From Frateuria terrea (GTDB taxonomy: Bacteria; Pseudomonadota; Gammaproteobacteria; Xanthomonadales; Rhodanobacteraceae): a stretch of 64,000 nt of DNA. Of the stretch, positions 15,418 to 23,554 are shown piece after piece (position 1 is the first letter of the stretch; every line of letters begins with the position of its first letter). The DNA lies in the NCBI RefSeq assembly GCF_900115705.1, contig NZ_FOXL01000003.1, positions 372,001 through 436,000 on the forward strand. Direction: 5' to 3'. The position numbers and the translations under genes were made by a program. Under the pieces are notes generated by a model that was given only the letters and a program-made list of their open reading frames with translations, was not told where the DNA came from and made no database searches.

Positions 15418-16869
15418 TCAGGCTCTATTGTCGATGCGCGCGAGAATCTCGGACACCATTTTCACGATCTCTTCGATCGAGATGCCAGGGCGCGCTAACG
15501 CCTTGAGTTCTTCATCCGTGGGGCGCATTGCATTAAGCCCCGACACGTCGATTTTCGAACCGATGAGGCTATCCGATATTTGAGCGGCAGCGCCACCGGT
15601 CGAACCGATAGGAATAACAAAACTGCTTGCCGCCTTCGCGGCCTCGAACTCGTCGAGAACGCCACCTGCCACCACCGTGGCGCCAGTGTTGGGATCAATC
15701 TTCATCCCACCAACGAATATCACTACGCCGGCTACTCGAGCCAGCTCCGAACGCAAGGCGGCCCATTGGGCACGGTCAGGTGACGCTCCAGGAATTGGCT
15801 GGGGGAAGGGGCGGGCGATCAGCCGGCGCTGAAGATCCCATCCGCCGTTTGCACGGAGCGCGTCGAGGAAGCCCGCGATAGAGGCGGACCCGACGACAAC
15901 ACCTGCCCCGCTGACGAGATCGCGGCCACGCTCACCTACAAGCTGACCAATGGCGTGCGCGACGCCATAGGCCCTGGCGATGTCGGCGCCGGCCTCAGGG
16001 GGCCAGCTACCGCTTACCCATACCCGTCGTCCCGCCACACTTCGTTCGACCTGATGCAGGAGTGCGGGCACCTCCGCGTAGTCGTCGATCTCGACCACCA
16101 TTAGGCCGTAGCGCTTCAAGTCTCGGCTCCAGAGCCTGTGCTGGGTGCTACGTGCCTTGAATTCAGCTTCCGATTTGTACTCGCCTCGCTGTGGTGGGCG
16201 CACGATGGCAAAGTGTTCCGGCGGCGCGGACGCGAAGCTCTCGCGGATCAATGACAGCACGTGTCGGATGTTGGGATCCGTGAAGCTAATTCCGAGGAAG
16301 AGCATCGACATGCTCGAGAGGTGCGCTTGCAGGAGCGGAAGGAATGCCCCGCGCTTCGAACGATATAGTTCGTAGTCGTCCGTTGAAATGACGACGTCGT
16401 CTAGGCGCTCGACCGAGCCGTGCATCTTGAAAAGGCGAGAAGCTCCGGGCGTCGGGCGCAGGGCAAGGTCGGCCGCCCCAGAGATGGTGTCGATCGGCCG
16501 GTTCACCGCGCCGAACGCGCGTTCGACCAGCCGGTCGTAGTTCGTCGTCCAGATATACTTGACGGGCAGCCTTGAAATGATCTCTAGCGATGGAGGAATC
16601 GGGCGTTCGACGCCGATCTGCTGCTTGATAACGTTGCGAACCCGTGTAGCGGATCCATTCTCCTGGATGCTCCACTGGGCCAGCGCTGCCAGATCGTGCA
16701 ATTCGCCTGAGTTTACACCGAGCTCCTCACCTACCTCGGTCAGGAGCGAGGCCCAGGACGGATAGCCAGCCGCCATGGACACTCCAGCGCCGACGAATAC
16801 TGCGCCGACCCCGGCAATGAGAGCCTCGGGATAGTCCTTCAGAAATCGCTTCGTCGTCGCAGCGGTCAT
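15418..16869 (-). CDS. thsA: Thoeris effector ThsA (SIR2-SLOG NADase)
   Basis: The 483-residue protein has the ThsA architecture. The N-terminal SIR2-like domain (about 15–270) shows FVGAGVSMAAGYPSW, Asn110 in IWTTNYDRLVE and His150 in LFKMHGSV, matching the catalytic Asn/His pair of Bacillus cereus ThsA. The C-terminal SLOG domain (about 285–455) shows RRVWVSGSWPP, DLVSGAGVVVGSASIAGF and VVIFVGGMK, and would bind the cyclic ADP-ribose signal. When activated, ThsA degrades NAD+ and stops phage growth by killing or arresting the cell. The ATG is preceded by GGGAGG at good spacing, 18 bases after the upstream thsB stop. Length is close to the family norm of about 476 residues. Confidence 0.95.
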   Translation of the reverse strand: MTAATTKRFLKDYPEALIAGVGAVFVGAGVSMAAGYPSWASLLTEVGEELGVNSGELHDLAALAQWSIQENGSATRVRNVIKQQIGVERPIPPSLEIISRLPVKYIWTTNYDRLVERAFGAVNRPIDTISGAADLALRPTPGASRLFKMHGSVERLDDVVISTDDYELYRSKRGAFLPLLQAHLSSMSMLFLGISFTDPNIRHVLSLIRESFASAPPEHFAIVRPPQRGEYKSEAEFKARSTQHRLWSRDLKRYGLMVVEIDDYAEVPALLHQVERSVAGRRVWVSGSWPPEAGADIARAYGVAHAIGQLVGERGRDLVSGAGVVVGSASIAGFLDALRANGGWDLQRRLIARPFPQPIPGASPDRAQWAALRSELARVAGVVIFVGGMKIDPNTGATVVAGGVLDEFEAAKAASSFVIPIGSTGGAAAQISDSLIGSKIDVSGLNAMRPTDEELKALARPGISIEEIVKMVSEILARIDNRA

Positions 16870-16887
16870 CGCGCTGCCTCCCTGTCG

Positions 16888-17385
16888 TTAGTTGCGGCTG
16901 CGGATGGCGATTGCTTCCTCGATCCACCTTTCGATGTTGTTCGAAATTGAGGCGTAGACGCCTTTGCTATCGTTGCCTGTGGGAGTGATCAGCTGCACGA
17001 CCGACGAGAGCTTAGGGCCCGAATCGCCAAAGGTGATCGCATCGAACGGGTTTGCGCCGGCAACGGAAGTCTGACTGTTTCGATCGAGCAGCCTATCAAC
17101 GCGAATGCCGACGACACCTCGCTTGTCGTTCCAAGCCTTGACGATCTCATGTCGGACCCAACGGCGGCTCGCGGTTTCGGAGCCAACCAGCACGACCACG
17201 CAGCTCTTACCGTGCATGTTGTCGGCGATCCATTTCTCGATAGCGGAGTCGCCCTTCCGCTTCACTTCCTCCCATGCGTTGGGAGTACACAGAGACTGCC
17301 CCTCCAGAGCCCCTATGTTCCTTATCTGCTGCGTGCGCCAGTAATCGTTATCAAAGTGAAAGCTGAAAAAAACACGACGTGTCAC
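16888..17385 (-). CDS. thsB: Thoeris sensor ThsB (DUF1863/TIR-like)
   Basis: The start is placed at GTG 17385, preceded by GGGGG seven bases upstream; this gives a 165-residue protein beginning (M)TRRVFFSFHF, as in characterised ThsB proteins. The longer open frame up to 17556 adds sequence without family support. Conserved elements are the FFSFH strand, AWEEVKRKGDSAIEKWI, CVVVLVGSETASRRWVRHEI with Glu80 in the position of the catalytic glutamate, and GIRVDRLLDR followed by NPFD. It is the first gene of a three-gene minus-strand operon (thsB, thsA, second TIR). Its product is predicted to make the nucleotide signal for ThsA on phage infection. Confidence 0.92.
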   Translation of the reverse strand: MTRRVFFSFHFDNDYWRTQQIRNIGALEGQSLCTPNAWEEVKRKGDSAIEKWIADNMHGKSCVVVLVGSETASRRWVRHEIVKAWNDKRGVVGIRVDRLLDRNSQTSVAGANPFDAITFGDSGPKLSSVVQLITPTGNDSKGVYASISNNIERWIEEAIAIRSRN

Positions 17386-17782
17386 GAAATTCCCCCTGCT
17401 GTTGTTCACAGTCAACCGAATGCCCTGAGTGTGGATCGCATTAGGAACAACTTCAACTTCCGTGAAGTGCGGCGCTTGCAGCAGTCTTTCGATATTGGCA
17501 GCAGCATCCCAGGCCATTCGGGATGACGCCAGCGATCTATGCACAACACTTGGCAAACACAGCTACGATCAACCCGGGACTCTATACCCGACCGCTACTG
17601 AAAGCGGCGGAACGTCGGGCCCGGCCTAACTCCGGTTGCATGGCCGCTCTTGGCCGAGAGCAGACGTCGGGGCAAGGTAATTTGGGAACGTTGCCAGGGG
17701 TAGGTACGAAGGCAGTGAGCACAGTGAAGGCCTTTCGCCTGATCGTGTGCCGCGCGGACAACGGCCGATCACGGGGAAAGGG
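17386..17782. other. Divergent intergenic region with core-site-like and palindromic motifs
   Basis: This 397-base region lies between the divergently oriented Thoeris operon and a membrane-protein gene and should contain both promoters. GGCCTAACTCCGGTTGCAT (about 17622–17640) resembles a shrunken attC, with GCCTAAC as an R''-like box, followed directly by the recurring palindrome (TGGCCGCTCTTGGCC, GAGAGCAGACGTC; about 17640–17668). No gene is supported; reading frames here lack recognisable features. Confidence 0.4.
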
Positions 17783-18496
17783 ATGACCATCTTCGACGAA
17801 GCGGTGTCGATCGTTAGGGAGGCCGAGTGCCTAGTCATAGGAGCTCGCCTTAAACCAAGTTGGAAATCGGTCGAACCTATGATTGATGCCGTGGTGCAAG
17901 TGCCTTGGTTCCTCCTCGCAGGCGCCCGAGAACGCCTGGCCACCTTTGGGCTCGGGCTGCTCCTAGTTCCCGCCTGGTGGTGCATCCTCGTTGCCATCGT
18001 GTGGGTGACTCCCGGAGGTTCGGCGGCAAATCTTCACGCGCCGTCCAGCTGGGTCATCGCCGGACTGATGGCTACCGGTTCGTTACTTTTCCCCCTTCCA
18101 AGTCGGTCTGCCCGGCTGCGAGTTCGGTCTCAACAAGTCGTTAGCCTTGCAGAGCACATCAGGTCCGTCGCTCCAGATGAAGCCACTATTAAGTTGCTCC
18201 AATCGGGGGTGGCAGCACTGGGTTCTGTAGCCAGCGCGCGGATCACCCGCATCAACTGGCTCCTTGGCATATGTTGGGCTGGTCTCGTTTGGGTTGCGTC
18301 CCACTGGGTGTTCACGGCCGATGTGTCCGATGCATTGCGGCAGCAAGCGATGGTGCGCGTACTCGGCGGGCTTCTGATCTTCTTGTTCTTCGGCATCGGC
18401 GTAATGTGCTACGAAGCTACAGTTTGCATGGTCAAACAGACGATCGACTTCGCCTTTTTACAGGCGAGCGATGCAAGAGGTCGGTCCAAGGGGTGA
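17783..18496 (+). CDS. Unknown multi-pass membrane protein
   Basis: The 237-residue product is assigned to the ATG at 17783, which follows GGGGAAAG; an in-frame TTG at 17747 is the alternative. Hydrophobic segments lie around FGLGLLLVPAWWCILVAIVWV, WVIAGLMATGSLLFPLP, NWLLGICWAGLVWVASHWVF and VLGGLLIFLFFGIGVMCYEA, giving about four membrane helices. A soluble loop between helices 2 and 3 (RVRSQQVVSLAEHIRSVAPDE) is probably cytoplasmic. No family was recognised. It lies between the Thoeris operon and an attC-bearing AAA ATPase gene, so it may itself be a defence or cassette gene. Confidence 0.65.
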   Translation: MTIFDEAVSIVREAECLVIGARLKPSWKSVEPMIDAVVQVPWFLLAGARERLATFGLGLLLVPAWWCILVAIVWVTPGGSAANLHAPSSWVIAGLMATGSLLFPLPSRSARLRVRSQQVVSLAEHIRSVAPDEATIKLLQSGVAALGSVASARITRINWLLGICWAGLVWVASHWVFTADVSDALRQQAMVRVLGGLLIFLFFGIGVMCYEATVCMVKQTIDFAFLQASDARGRSKG

Positions 18497-18552
18497 TTGG
18501 CTGCCAGGGGCGTCGCGGCAAAGGCGCATGTCCACTCTCGATCGGAGCGGAT

Positions 18553-18617
18553 CTCGAACGTTGGAAGTGAGTTAGGCCGCGGCGCGAAGCGGCGTCGGCG
18601 TGGACGAATTGTTAGCC
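18553..18617 (-). other. attC site of class 1-like type
   Basis: Read on the minus strand, the site starts GGCTAACAATTCGTCCACGC, continues as CGACGCCGCTTCGCGCC and GCGGCCTAACTC, and ends AACGTTCGAG. The left two thirds closely follow the well-known aadA-type attC in both length and sequence. The TAA stop codon of the ATPase gene lies inside the R'' box, a hallmark of true cassettes. The right-hand core box (GTTCGAG) departs from GTTRRRY at the end. Confidence 0.65.
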
Positions 18618-20150
18618 GATGACCGCGCTCCGCTGAGCATTGATGAAAGCGCGCATATCCGAAATGGAGTCATAGAGGTCAGTGGAGGAAAACCGCGGAT
18701 TGTGCGAATTCTCAGGATGATGTATTTGATGACGAATAAAATCCGTCCTGCTGATTTGCTCCGTTCGCGTTGAGCCATTTTTGAGAAGCTTGGTGTAGTT
18801 CACGAGTGGCCTCGTCGCTCGGAACGTATCGAGGTCACCCGACGACTCGATGTGTGCATAAAGCTCGTCATGGTACTCGGCAGTCGGTTCGCCGAATGCC
18901 GAGAAGCTGACCTCGTTGAGGCTGGGGTAGGGCAATTCATTGGGCAAAACACGCGACACGCGCGCGTGAGGGGCATTAGACACCAGTCGGAGGCAGTCGA
19001 AACTCAGGTGCTTGACGATTTCTGGGCTGTGCGTCGTAAACAGGACCTGGGTAGCTTGTGCCGTTGAAAGTGCTTTCAGAGCCGCCGTTAGACCACGCTG
19101 GTGCTCGGGATGCTGCGAGGTTTCTGGCTCCTCAATGGCGTAGACGACGTGTCGACCACCTGCCTCAGCTAGTCTTCGCTCAGCTTCAGCGCGGAAGAAA
19201 CTTATCAATACAAGTCGCTTAACCCCGCTGCCTCTCTTGTTGATGGGAATGCCCTGGTCCCCTGATATTCCGACGCCCTTGAAAACGTCTGGCCATTTTA
19301 GCGCCTCGGAATCAGGCAGTTGCGGATCCAGTGAAGCAGCGAGTTGCGGATTCAGCTCACGTAGTTTTTCGAGAGTTCGGCCCGCGACATCCTCCAAGCG
19401 CGCACGTACCTTGTCGGCAACCATACGAAGGCTCTTGCGTATGGTTGGATCTCCTAGTATTTCCCGAACTGCCACGCGCATTGGATCCTGTACCTCGTCA
19501 TCCGAGTCAGCGTTTTTTCGGTCAGACTGGAACAAAGTGAACAGTGGCATGTTCGTCTTGAGTTGATCCCAGATCGCCTTGGTATCCTCCTTGGCTATTT
19601 CAATTTCACGTTCGCTAAGGGCTAAGTCAGTGTGGCCAGCCCAAATCGCCTTTCGAAGCTCTGCGCTCCGGGTCTTGTCCGAACAGGAGAAGCCATTCTC
19701 TTCCACGACCTTACGGAGGTCGGCTATCTTCTCTTTATGGAGGTCACAACAGCCGGCAGCGGTGGGATGATTGGCGCGGATAAAGACCCGTTCTTTTCCA
19801 GAAGGGGCAAAGCGCTTGACCACGAGTAATGTCCCTTGGGCGGTGGTCAAGTACTCACTCGCCAAAGTCGTCCTGTTTGTGGAATCAATCACGATCTCGG
19901 GCGGGAGTTCCGCAAATTCAACGCTGATCTCAATCTGATCTTCGCCTCGTGCGGAGCAGGATTTGTTCAAGTCTTCCTTGTCGATCTTGATGCACCCCTT
20001 GCCTTCGTTGAAGAAGACGTCTAGCGCTTCGAGAATTGTGGACTTTCCAATGTCATTTCGTCCTACCAGCACGCAAAGATCGTCGATCGCGATAAAGACC
20101 GGCTCCGAATAGCCACGAAAGCGATTCACCGTTACTGATTTGATCTTCAC
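18612..20150 (-). CDS. AAA15/OLD-like ATPase with C-terminal HEPN-type motif (gene cassette)
   Basis: The 512-residue product starts at GTG 20150 behind AAGGGGAG. Its ATPase parts are GRNDIGKST (Walker A, residues 30–38), KRGSGVKRLVLISFF (ABC-type signature), VVYAIEEPETSQHPEHQ (Walker B with glutamate) and VLFTTHSPEIV (switch histidine), the OLD/RecF/AAA15 plan. Residues after ~400 are not a TOPRIM domain. Instead the C-terminus carries TDFIRHQIHHPEN, with Arg473 and His478 spaced as an RxxxxH HEPN motif. A plausible reading is an ATP-controlled RNase used in abortive infection, but this is inference. The stop codon lies inside an attC site, so this is a gene cassette in an array without a visible integrase. 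Confidence 0.85.
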   Translation of the reverse strand: MKIKSVTVNRFRGYSEPVFIAIDDLCVLVGRNDIGKSTILEALDVFFNEGKGCIKIDKEDLNKSCSARGEDQIEISVEFAELPPEIVIDSTNRTTLASEYLTTAQGTLLVVKRFAPSGKERVFIRANHPTAAGCCDLHKEKIADLRKVVEENGFSCSDKTRSAELRKAIWAGHTDLALSEREIEIAKEDTKAIWDQLKTNMPLFTLFQSDRKNADSDDEVQDPMRVAVREILGDPTIRKSLRMVADKVRARLEDVAGRTLEKLRELNPQLAASLDPQLPDSEALKWPDVFKGVGISGDQGIPINKRGSGVKRLVLISFFRAEAERRLAEAGGRHVVYAIEEPETSQHPEHQRGLTAALKALSTAQATQVLFTTHSPEIVKHLSFDCLRLVSNAPHARVSRVLPNELPYPSLNEVSFSAFGEPTAEYHDELYAHIESSGDLDTFRATRPLVNYTKLLKNGSTRTEQISRTDFIRHQIHHPENSHNPRFSSTDLYDSISDMRAFINAQRSAVIG

Positions 20151-20316
20151 TGGCTAGGATCTCCCCTTCATCAGATAACTATTGACTGTGCGGACCTATG
20201 GGGTAGGTCATACATGGGCGAGCTGCCAGCGCCAAGAGTGCTGCAAATCCGCGGATGTCAGAGGAATCTGCGCTCGCCGCAGGGAAAGGGGCCCTCAGAT
20301 GAGCTCGTAAGGCCTT

Positions 20317-20886
20317 CTATGGCCCCAGTGCCACGCCCAAGGCGTTCAAGGTCTCAGTGGTCATCTTGGCCGTGGCCTTCATGCCGTGCGCGGTTTGAAA
20401 GGAGCCGAGCGCGCTTTTGGTCTGATCCGACAGTTCCCCATCAATCGCACCGGGATCGTAGCCACGCGCATAGAGCGCCGCTTGAACGCGCATGATCATG
20501 AGCTTTAGCTGGTCAGCCGTCGGGCGCGCGGTGGTCGACATCAGGGGCTGGACCCCAGACGAGTAGCTGGTGTTAGGGGCGGGTGCCGGTGCCGGTGCCG
20601 GGGCCGGGGCCGGGGCAGAGTAAGCCGGCGTGTAACTTGGGTACCTGTAAGAGCCACCGCTGCCCGAGCTGTGCGAACTGTGAGACGCATGGGAGCTGTG
20701 AGACGCGTGGCTCGCATACATATTGCGGACGTCGCCATTCAAAGGCGCGGCGAGCGTGACCGTGTAGTCACCGTCGCGAGCTGCGAGGTCAGTAAGTCGC
20801 GCGTTCCTTTCTGGATGGTCAGACCCATGGGCCACGCCATGGAACACAGAGAGGGTTGCACCCGCTATGGTCAGGGCCTTACGCAT
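20317..20886 (-). CDS. hxsA: His-Xaa-Ser repeat protein HxsA
   Basis: The 189-residue product is the putative substrate of the His-Xaa-Ser modification system. It has an N-terminal signal-like segment (MRKALTIAGATLSVFHGVAHG), then five tandem His-X-Ser units at residues 60–74 (HAS, HSS, HAS, HSS, HSS), a Ser/Gly/Tyr stretch, a 14-residue Ala-Pro repeat (91–104), and a C-terminal peptidoglycan-binding-like domain (about 123–187; LMIMRVQAALYARGYDPG, DGELSDQTKSALGSFQ). The layout implies export and attachment near the cell wall with the repeats displayed. The ATG is preceded by GAGGAG and overlaps the 3' end of hxsC by 16 bases. The modification and function of the family are, as far as I know, not established. 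Confidence 0.9.
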   Translation of the reverse strand: MRKALTIAGATLSVFHGVAHGSDHPERNARLTDLAARDGDYTVTLAAPLNGDVRNMYASHASHSSHASHSSHSSGSGGSYRYPSYTPAYSAPAPAPAPAPAPAPNTSYSSGVQPLMSTTARPTADQLKLMIMRVQAALYARGYDPGAIDGELSDQTKSALGSFQTAHGMKATAKMTTETLNALGVALGP

Positions 20887-22064
20887 GTTGTCTCCTCATC
20901 CCGAATGGGCTTAATGGCACGACTTGTCCAAGGGTCTGTTACCCACGCAAAGAAACCGCCGCAACGGTTCCGCACCTGGCAGGTCTCGCATGCGGGAAGG
21001 TAGTGCTGCTTCCAATCGGAAATGCTCCGTTGCGCATGCGGCCAAAGAGCCTTCGGCAAGGTGCAAAGTGGGAAGTTGTAGAGCGATACCGGAATGTCCC
21101 GCCGCGCGAGCTTGTCGACCGCTTCGGTCAACGGGCTGCTCATGTCTGCGGGGTCAATCCAAAGCGTGTCCTGATGTGCGCGCGCAAAGCCGGTCGGCTC
21201 GGTTCCCATCAGCGCGACATGGCTCACAAAGGGCAGGTTGCGGTAGATAAAGCGTGCTAGGGCGGGTAGGCGCTCGACTACCGGGCGGACCAAGACCACG
21301 CGGATCTCAATCCGCTGGTGAGCTGCTTCGAGCGCGTAAAGACCCCGGAGGGTTTGCGCATAGGCGCCCTGGCTTTGGACGATGTAGTCGTGCAGCTCGT
21401 AGGTGTCCCCATACAGAGGGATGCCCCAGGTCAACGCAGGATGAAGACCATCGAAGCTTTGGGCCAAACCAGGCCTTTCGAAGTTTCGACCGTTCGAGAG
21501 GATGTGCAGTGCAGTGTTGGGAAGAACGCTCGCGCAACGGGCCACCACGCGGTTGAGGCCCTCGCCGAGGAGCGTTGGTTCGCCACCTGTAACGGTCAGA
21601 GAAGGAGTATCTCGGTCAATTAGCGCGGCGAGGTCGCAGAGGTGTTCCACGCGCCAGTCGTCTTCGATTTGCCGGGGCGGCTGAGAGCACATCAGGCAGA
21701 AACTGTTGCAGCGCTCAGTCGCAAAGAAAATGTTGTTGTTGGCGCCTCGCCGGTAGCGCCGTGCCACTTTGCCGTTGGCGGGAATGACTTCGATGACATC
21801 GCCTGAGCCGAGAGCCAAGGCCTGATCGTTGGCGGCAATCCACGGTCGGCCGGCAGGTGCATCCTCGGGAGAGTCCACGAGGAACCCGGCCCAAGGCAGA
21901 CGAGCAAGCGTGCTTGAGGCTTGGCGTGTTTTGGGTTCCCGAAGGTCGAGAACCATTCGCTCGAGCGGGTAGGTTCCAGAGGCAAACTCGGTGAGACCTG
22001 CCACCTTGACCAGGGCCGGAGCAGCCCAACCTTGGAAAGCAAACTTGGCGTCCAAGGTGGCCAT
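20871..22064 (-). CDS. hxsC: His-Xaa-Ser system radical SAM protein HxsC
   Basis: The 397-residue radical SAM enzyme has the cluster motif Cys119-x3-Cys123-x2-Cys126 (CNSFCLMC), the TVTGGEPTLLG strand-loop and a C-terminal cysteine set (CETCQVRNRCGGFF) near residues 360–375. This arrangement, together with its place between hxsB and hxsA, marks HxsC. It should use S-adenosylmethionine and [4Fe-4S] chemistry on HxsA. The ATG (22064) overlaps the hxsB stop as TAATG; the upstream extension of the open frame is antisense-like sequence. The enzyme is cytoplasmic, so modification must precede export of HxsA. Confidence 0.92.
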   Translation of the reverse strand: MATLDAKFAFQGWAAPALVKVAGLTEFASGTYPLERMVLDLREPKTRQASSTLARLPWAGFLVDSPEDAPAGRPWIAANDQALALGSGDVIEVIPANGKVARRYRRGANNNIFFATERCNSFCLMCSQPPRQIEDDWRVEHLCDLAALIDRDTPSLTVTGGEPTLLGEGLNRVVARCASVLPNTALHILSNGRNFERPGLAQSFDGLHPALTWGIPLYGDTYELHDYIVQSQGAYAQTLRGLYALEAAHQRIEIRVVLVRPVVERLPALARFIYRNLPFVSHVALMGTEPTGFARAHQDTLWIDPADMSSPLTEAVDKLARRDIPVSLYNFPLCTLPKALWPHAQRSISDWKQHYLPACETCQVRNRCGGFFAWVTDPWTSRAIKPIRDEETTCVRP

Positions 22065-23554
22065 TACGCGGCTTCCCCTACCGGCTCGCGGCGGGTGGAC
22101 CGAATGGCCCAGCCTTCGAGGATCTCGCGTTCTTCCTGCGTTCCTTGTTCCCAACGACGCAGCAGAAGATCAAACAACCCCATCTGCTTGCGGCAGAAAT
22201 CACTCGTCGGCCTGTGGCCTATGGTGTCGCCCTGACGAGCGTAGTGGTCGATAGGGTCTGCTCCACAAAATGGCACGTAGGCACAATCGGCGCACGTGGG
22301 CAGGGCCTCGGCGACGCCGGCCTCTAAAACCTTTTGCATCACTGGACTCGCTAGCCAGGTAGCAACAGTCTCATCGACGTGCCCTAAGGCAAACGATCGG
22401 TCTCCCATGGAGGCGAGCATGCGCGCTTCGTCCGAGGGATAGACGAGGCCATCGTAGTCGTAGACGACCGCACCTAAACCGGCGCCCGTCGGCGAACGCA
22501 GATCCACGTACCCGTGTGCGAAGGGAGTAAAGAGCTGGGATAAGAGGAGGCGCCCGTAGGTTTCCTCCATGAAGTATCCGTCTCGGTTTACGGCCAACAG
22601 GTGGTCAAGGGCGCTGCGGTAAAAGCGCAAAAAGTCGTCGATCGAATAGCCCGTCCGTGCTTCCGTCTTTCGCGCAAAGCCGTAGGGGCTGAGCGGGCGC
22701 AGGGAAATCGAGTGGAAGCCGAGCTTTCGGTACTCGTCGACAATCTCTACCGGTGCGTCGAGGCTTCGTCGGGTGAGTGTGGTGAGCGCTGAGACAGCAT
22801 GCTCCCCGAGCATCTTGCGGCCGCGCTCAATGCCTTCGATGGTGCGCCGGTAGCTGTCGCGCTCGGGACGCGGACGATTGGCGTTGTGCAGCCACTCGGG
22901 GCCGTCGAGCGAGGTGGAGAGCTCGAACCGATGATCTCGCATGAAAGCGAGTTGGTCATCGGTCAGATCGTGCAGCGTTGAGGCGATGACGAACCGCAGG
23001 TTCCGCTTCTCGCTGCGATTGCGCTCGGTGATCGCCTTGGTCAACGTGCGGACACGCTCGAAATGAAGCAGCGGCTCACCTCCTTGGAATTCGACCGTAA
23101 GATCCGGGGCCGGCCACTCAAACAAGCGGTCGACCGCATGTCGGGCGTCCTCCGGTGTGAGGTCGAAGGTGGTTTCACCGACCGGCTGGCGCGAGACCTG
23201 GCAATAGGCGCAGGTGTGATGGCAGCGGAGCGAGACTACAAAGATGTGCAGGCATGGACCGCGCTCGATGTATGCCTTGCGCGTGCGGTATTGCGAGAGC
23301 AAGGGCGCCAAGGTGGAGATGGCGGGATCGGCCATAACGAGGTGCCGGGCTTCGAGATCCGCAAAGAGAGCCTCTTCCCTTGCCACCGTTCCTTCCACCA
23401 CGCGCTCAAATTCCGCGCGCGGCATGACCATCCAATCTCCGGCCATGGAGGACACGAGCACTCGGCTTTCATCCCATGGAAGGCGCCGAAAGCGCATGGG
23501 GAGCAGTCGGTAGCCAGGCTGGCCCACGAATGCTGAGCGTGGTGCGAACTTCAC
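22064..23554 (-). CDS. hxsB: His-Xaa-Ser system radical SAM maturase HxsB
   Basis: The 496-residue enzyme is a radical SAM protein with a C-terminal SPASM-like region. The SAM cluster motif is Cys111-x3-Cys115-x2-Cys118 (CHHTCAYC), followed by TVEFQGGEPLLHFERV. Auxiliary-cluster cysteines appear late in the chain (CADCAYVPFCGADP and DFCRKQ). This plan resembles sulfatase- and peptide-maturing enzymes such as anSME. The GTG start overlaps the hxsD stop as GTGA and the stop overlaps hxsC as TAATG. The predicted role is side-chain modification of the His-Xaa-Ser repeats of HxsA. Confidence 0.93.
   Translation of the reverse strand: MKFAPRSAFVGQPGYRLLPMRFRRLPWDESRVLVSSMAGDWMVMPRAEFERVVEGTVAREEALFADLEARHLVMADPAISTLAPLLSQYRTRKAYIERGPCLHIFVVSLRCHHTCAYCQVSRQPVGETTFDLTPEDARHAVDRLFEWPAPDLTVEFQGGEPLLHFERVRTLTKAITERNRSEKRNLRFVIASTLHDLTDDQLAFMRDHRFELSTSLDGPEWLHNANRPRPERDSYRRTIEGIERGRKMLGEHAVSALTTLTRRSLDAPVEIVDEYRKLGFHSISLRPLSPYGFARKTEARTGYSIDDFLRFYRSALDHLLAVNRDGYFMEETYGRLLLSQLFTPFAHGYVDLRSPTGAGLGAVVYDYDGLVYPSDEARMLASMGDRSFALGHVDETVATWLASPVMQKVLEAGVAEALPTCADCAYVPFCGADPIDHYARQGDTIGHRPTSDFCRKQMGLFDLLLRRWEQGTQEEREILEGWAIRSTRREPVGEAA

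Noticed and set aside
17386-17556. Upstream in-frame extension of ThsB.
   Set aside because: The GTG at 17385 has a strong ribosome-binding site and yields the family-typical RRVFFSFH N-terminus; the extension has no homology that I recognise.
11738-20316. Search for an integron integrase gene or attI next to the attC-like sites.
   Set aside because: No tyrosine recombinase frame exists here; every larger frame is assigned to another family. The array is therefore described as lacking an integrase.
20575-20720. Possible frameshift or junk because of extreme Ala-Pro and His-Ser repeats in the 20.3–20.9 kb gene.
   Set aside because: The repeats are the defining feature of HxsA, and the partner genes hxsB, hxsC and hxsD are adjacent.
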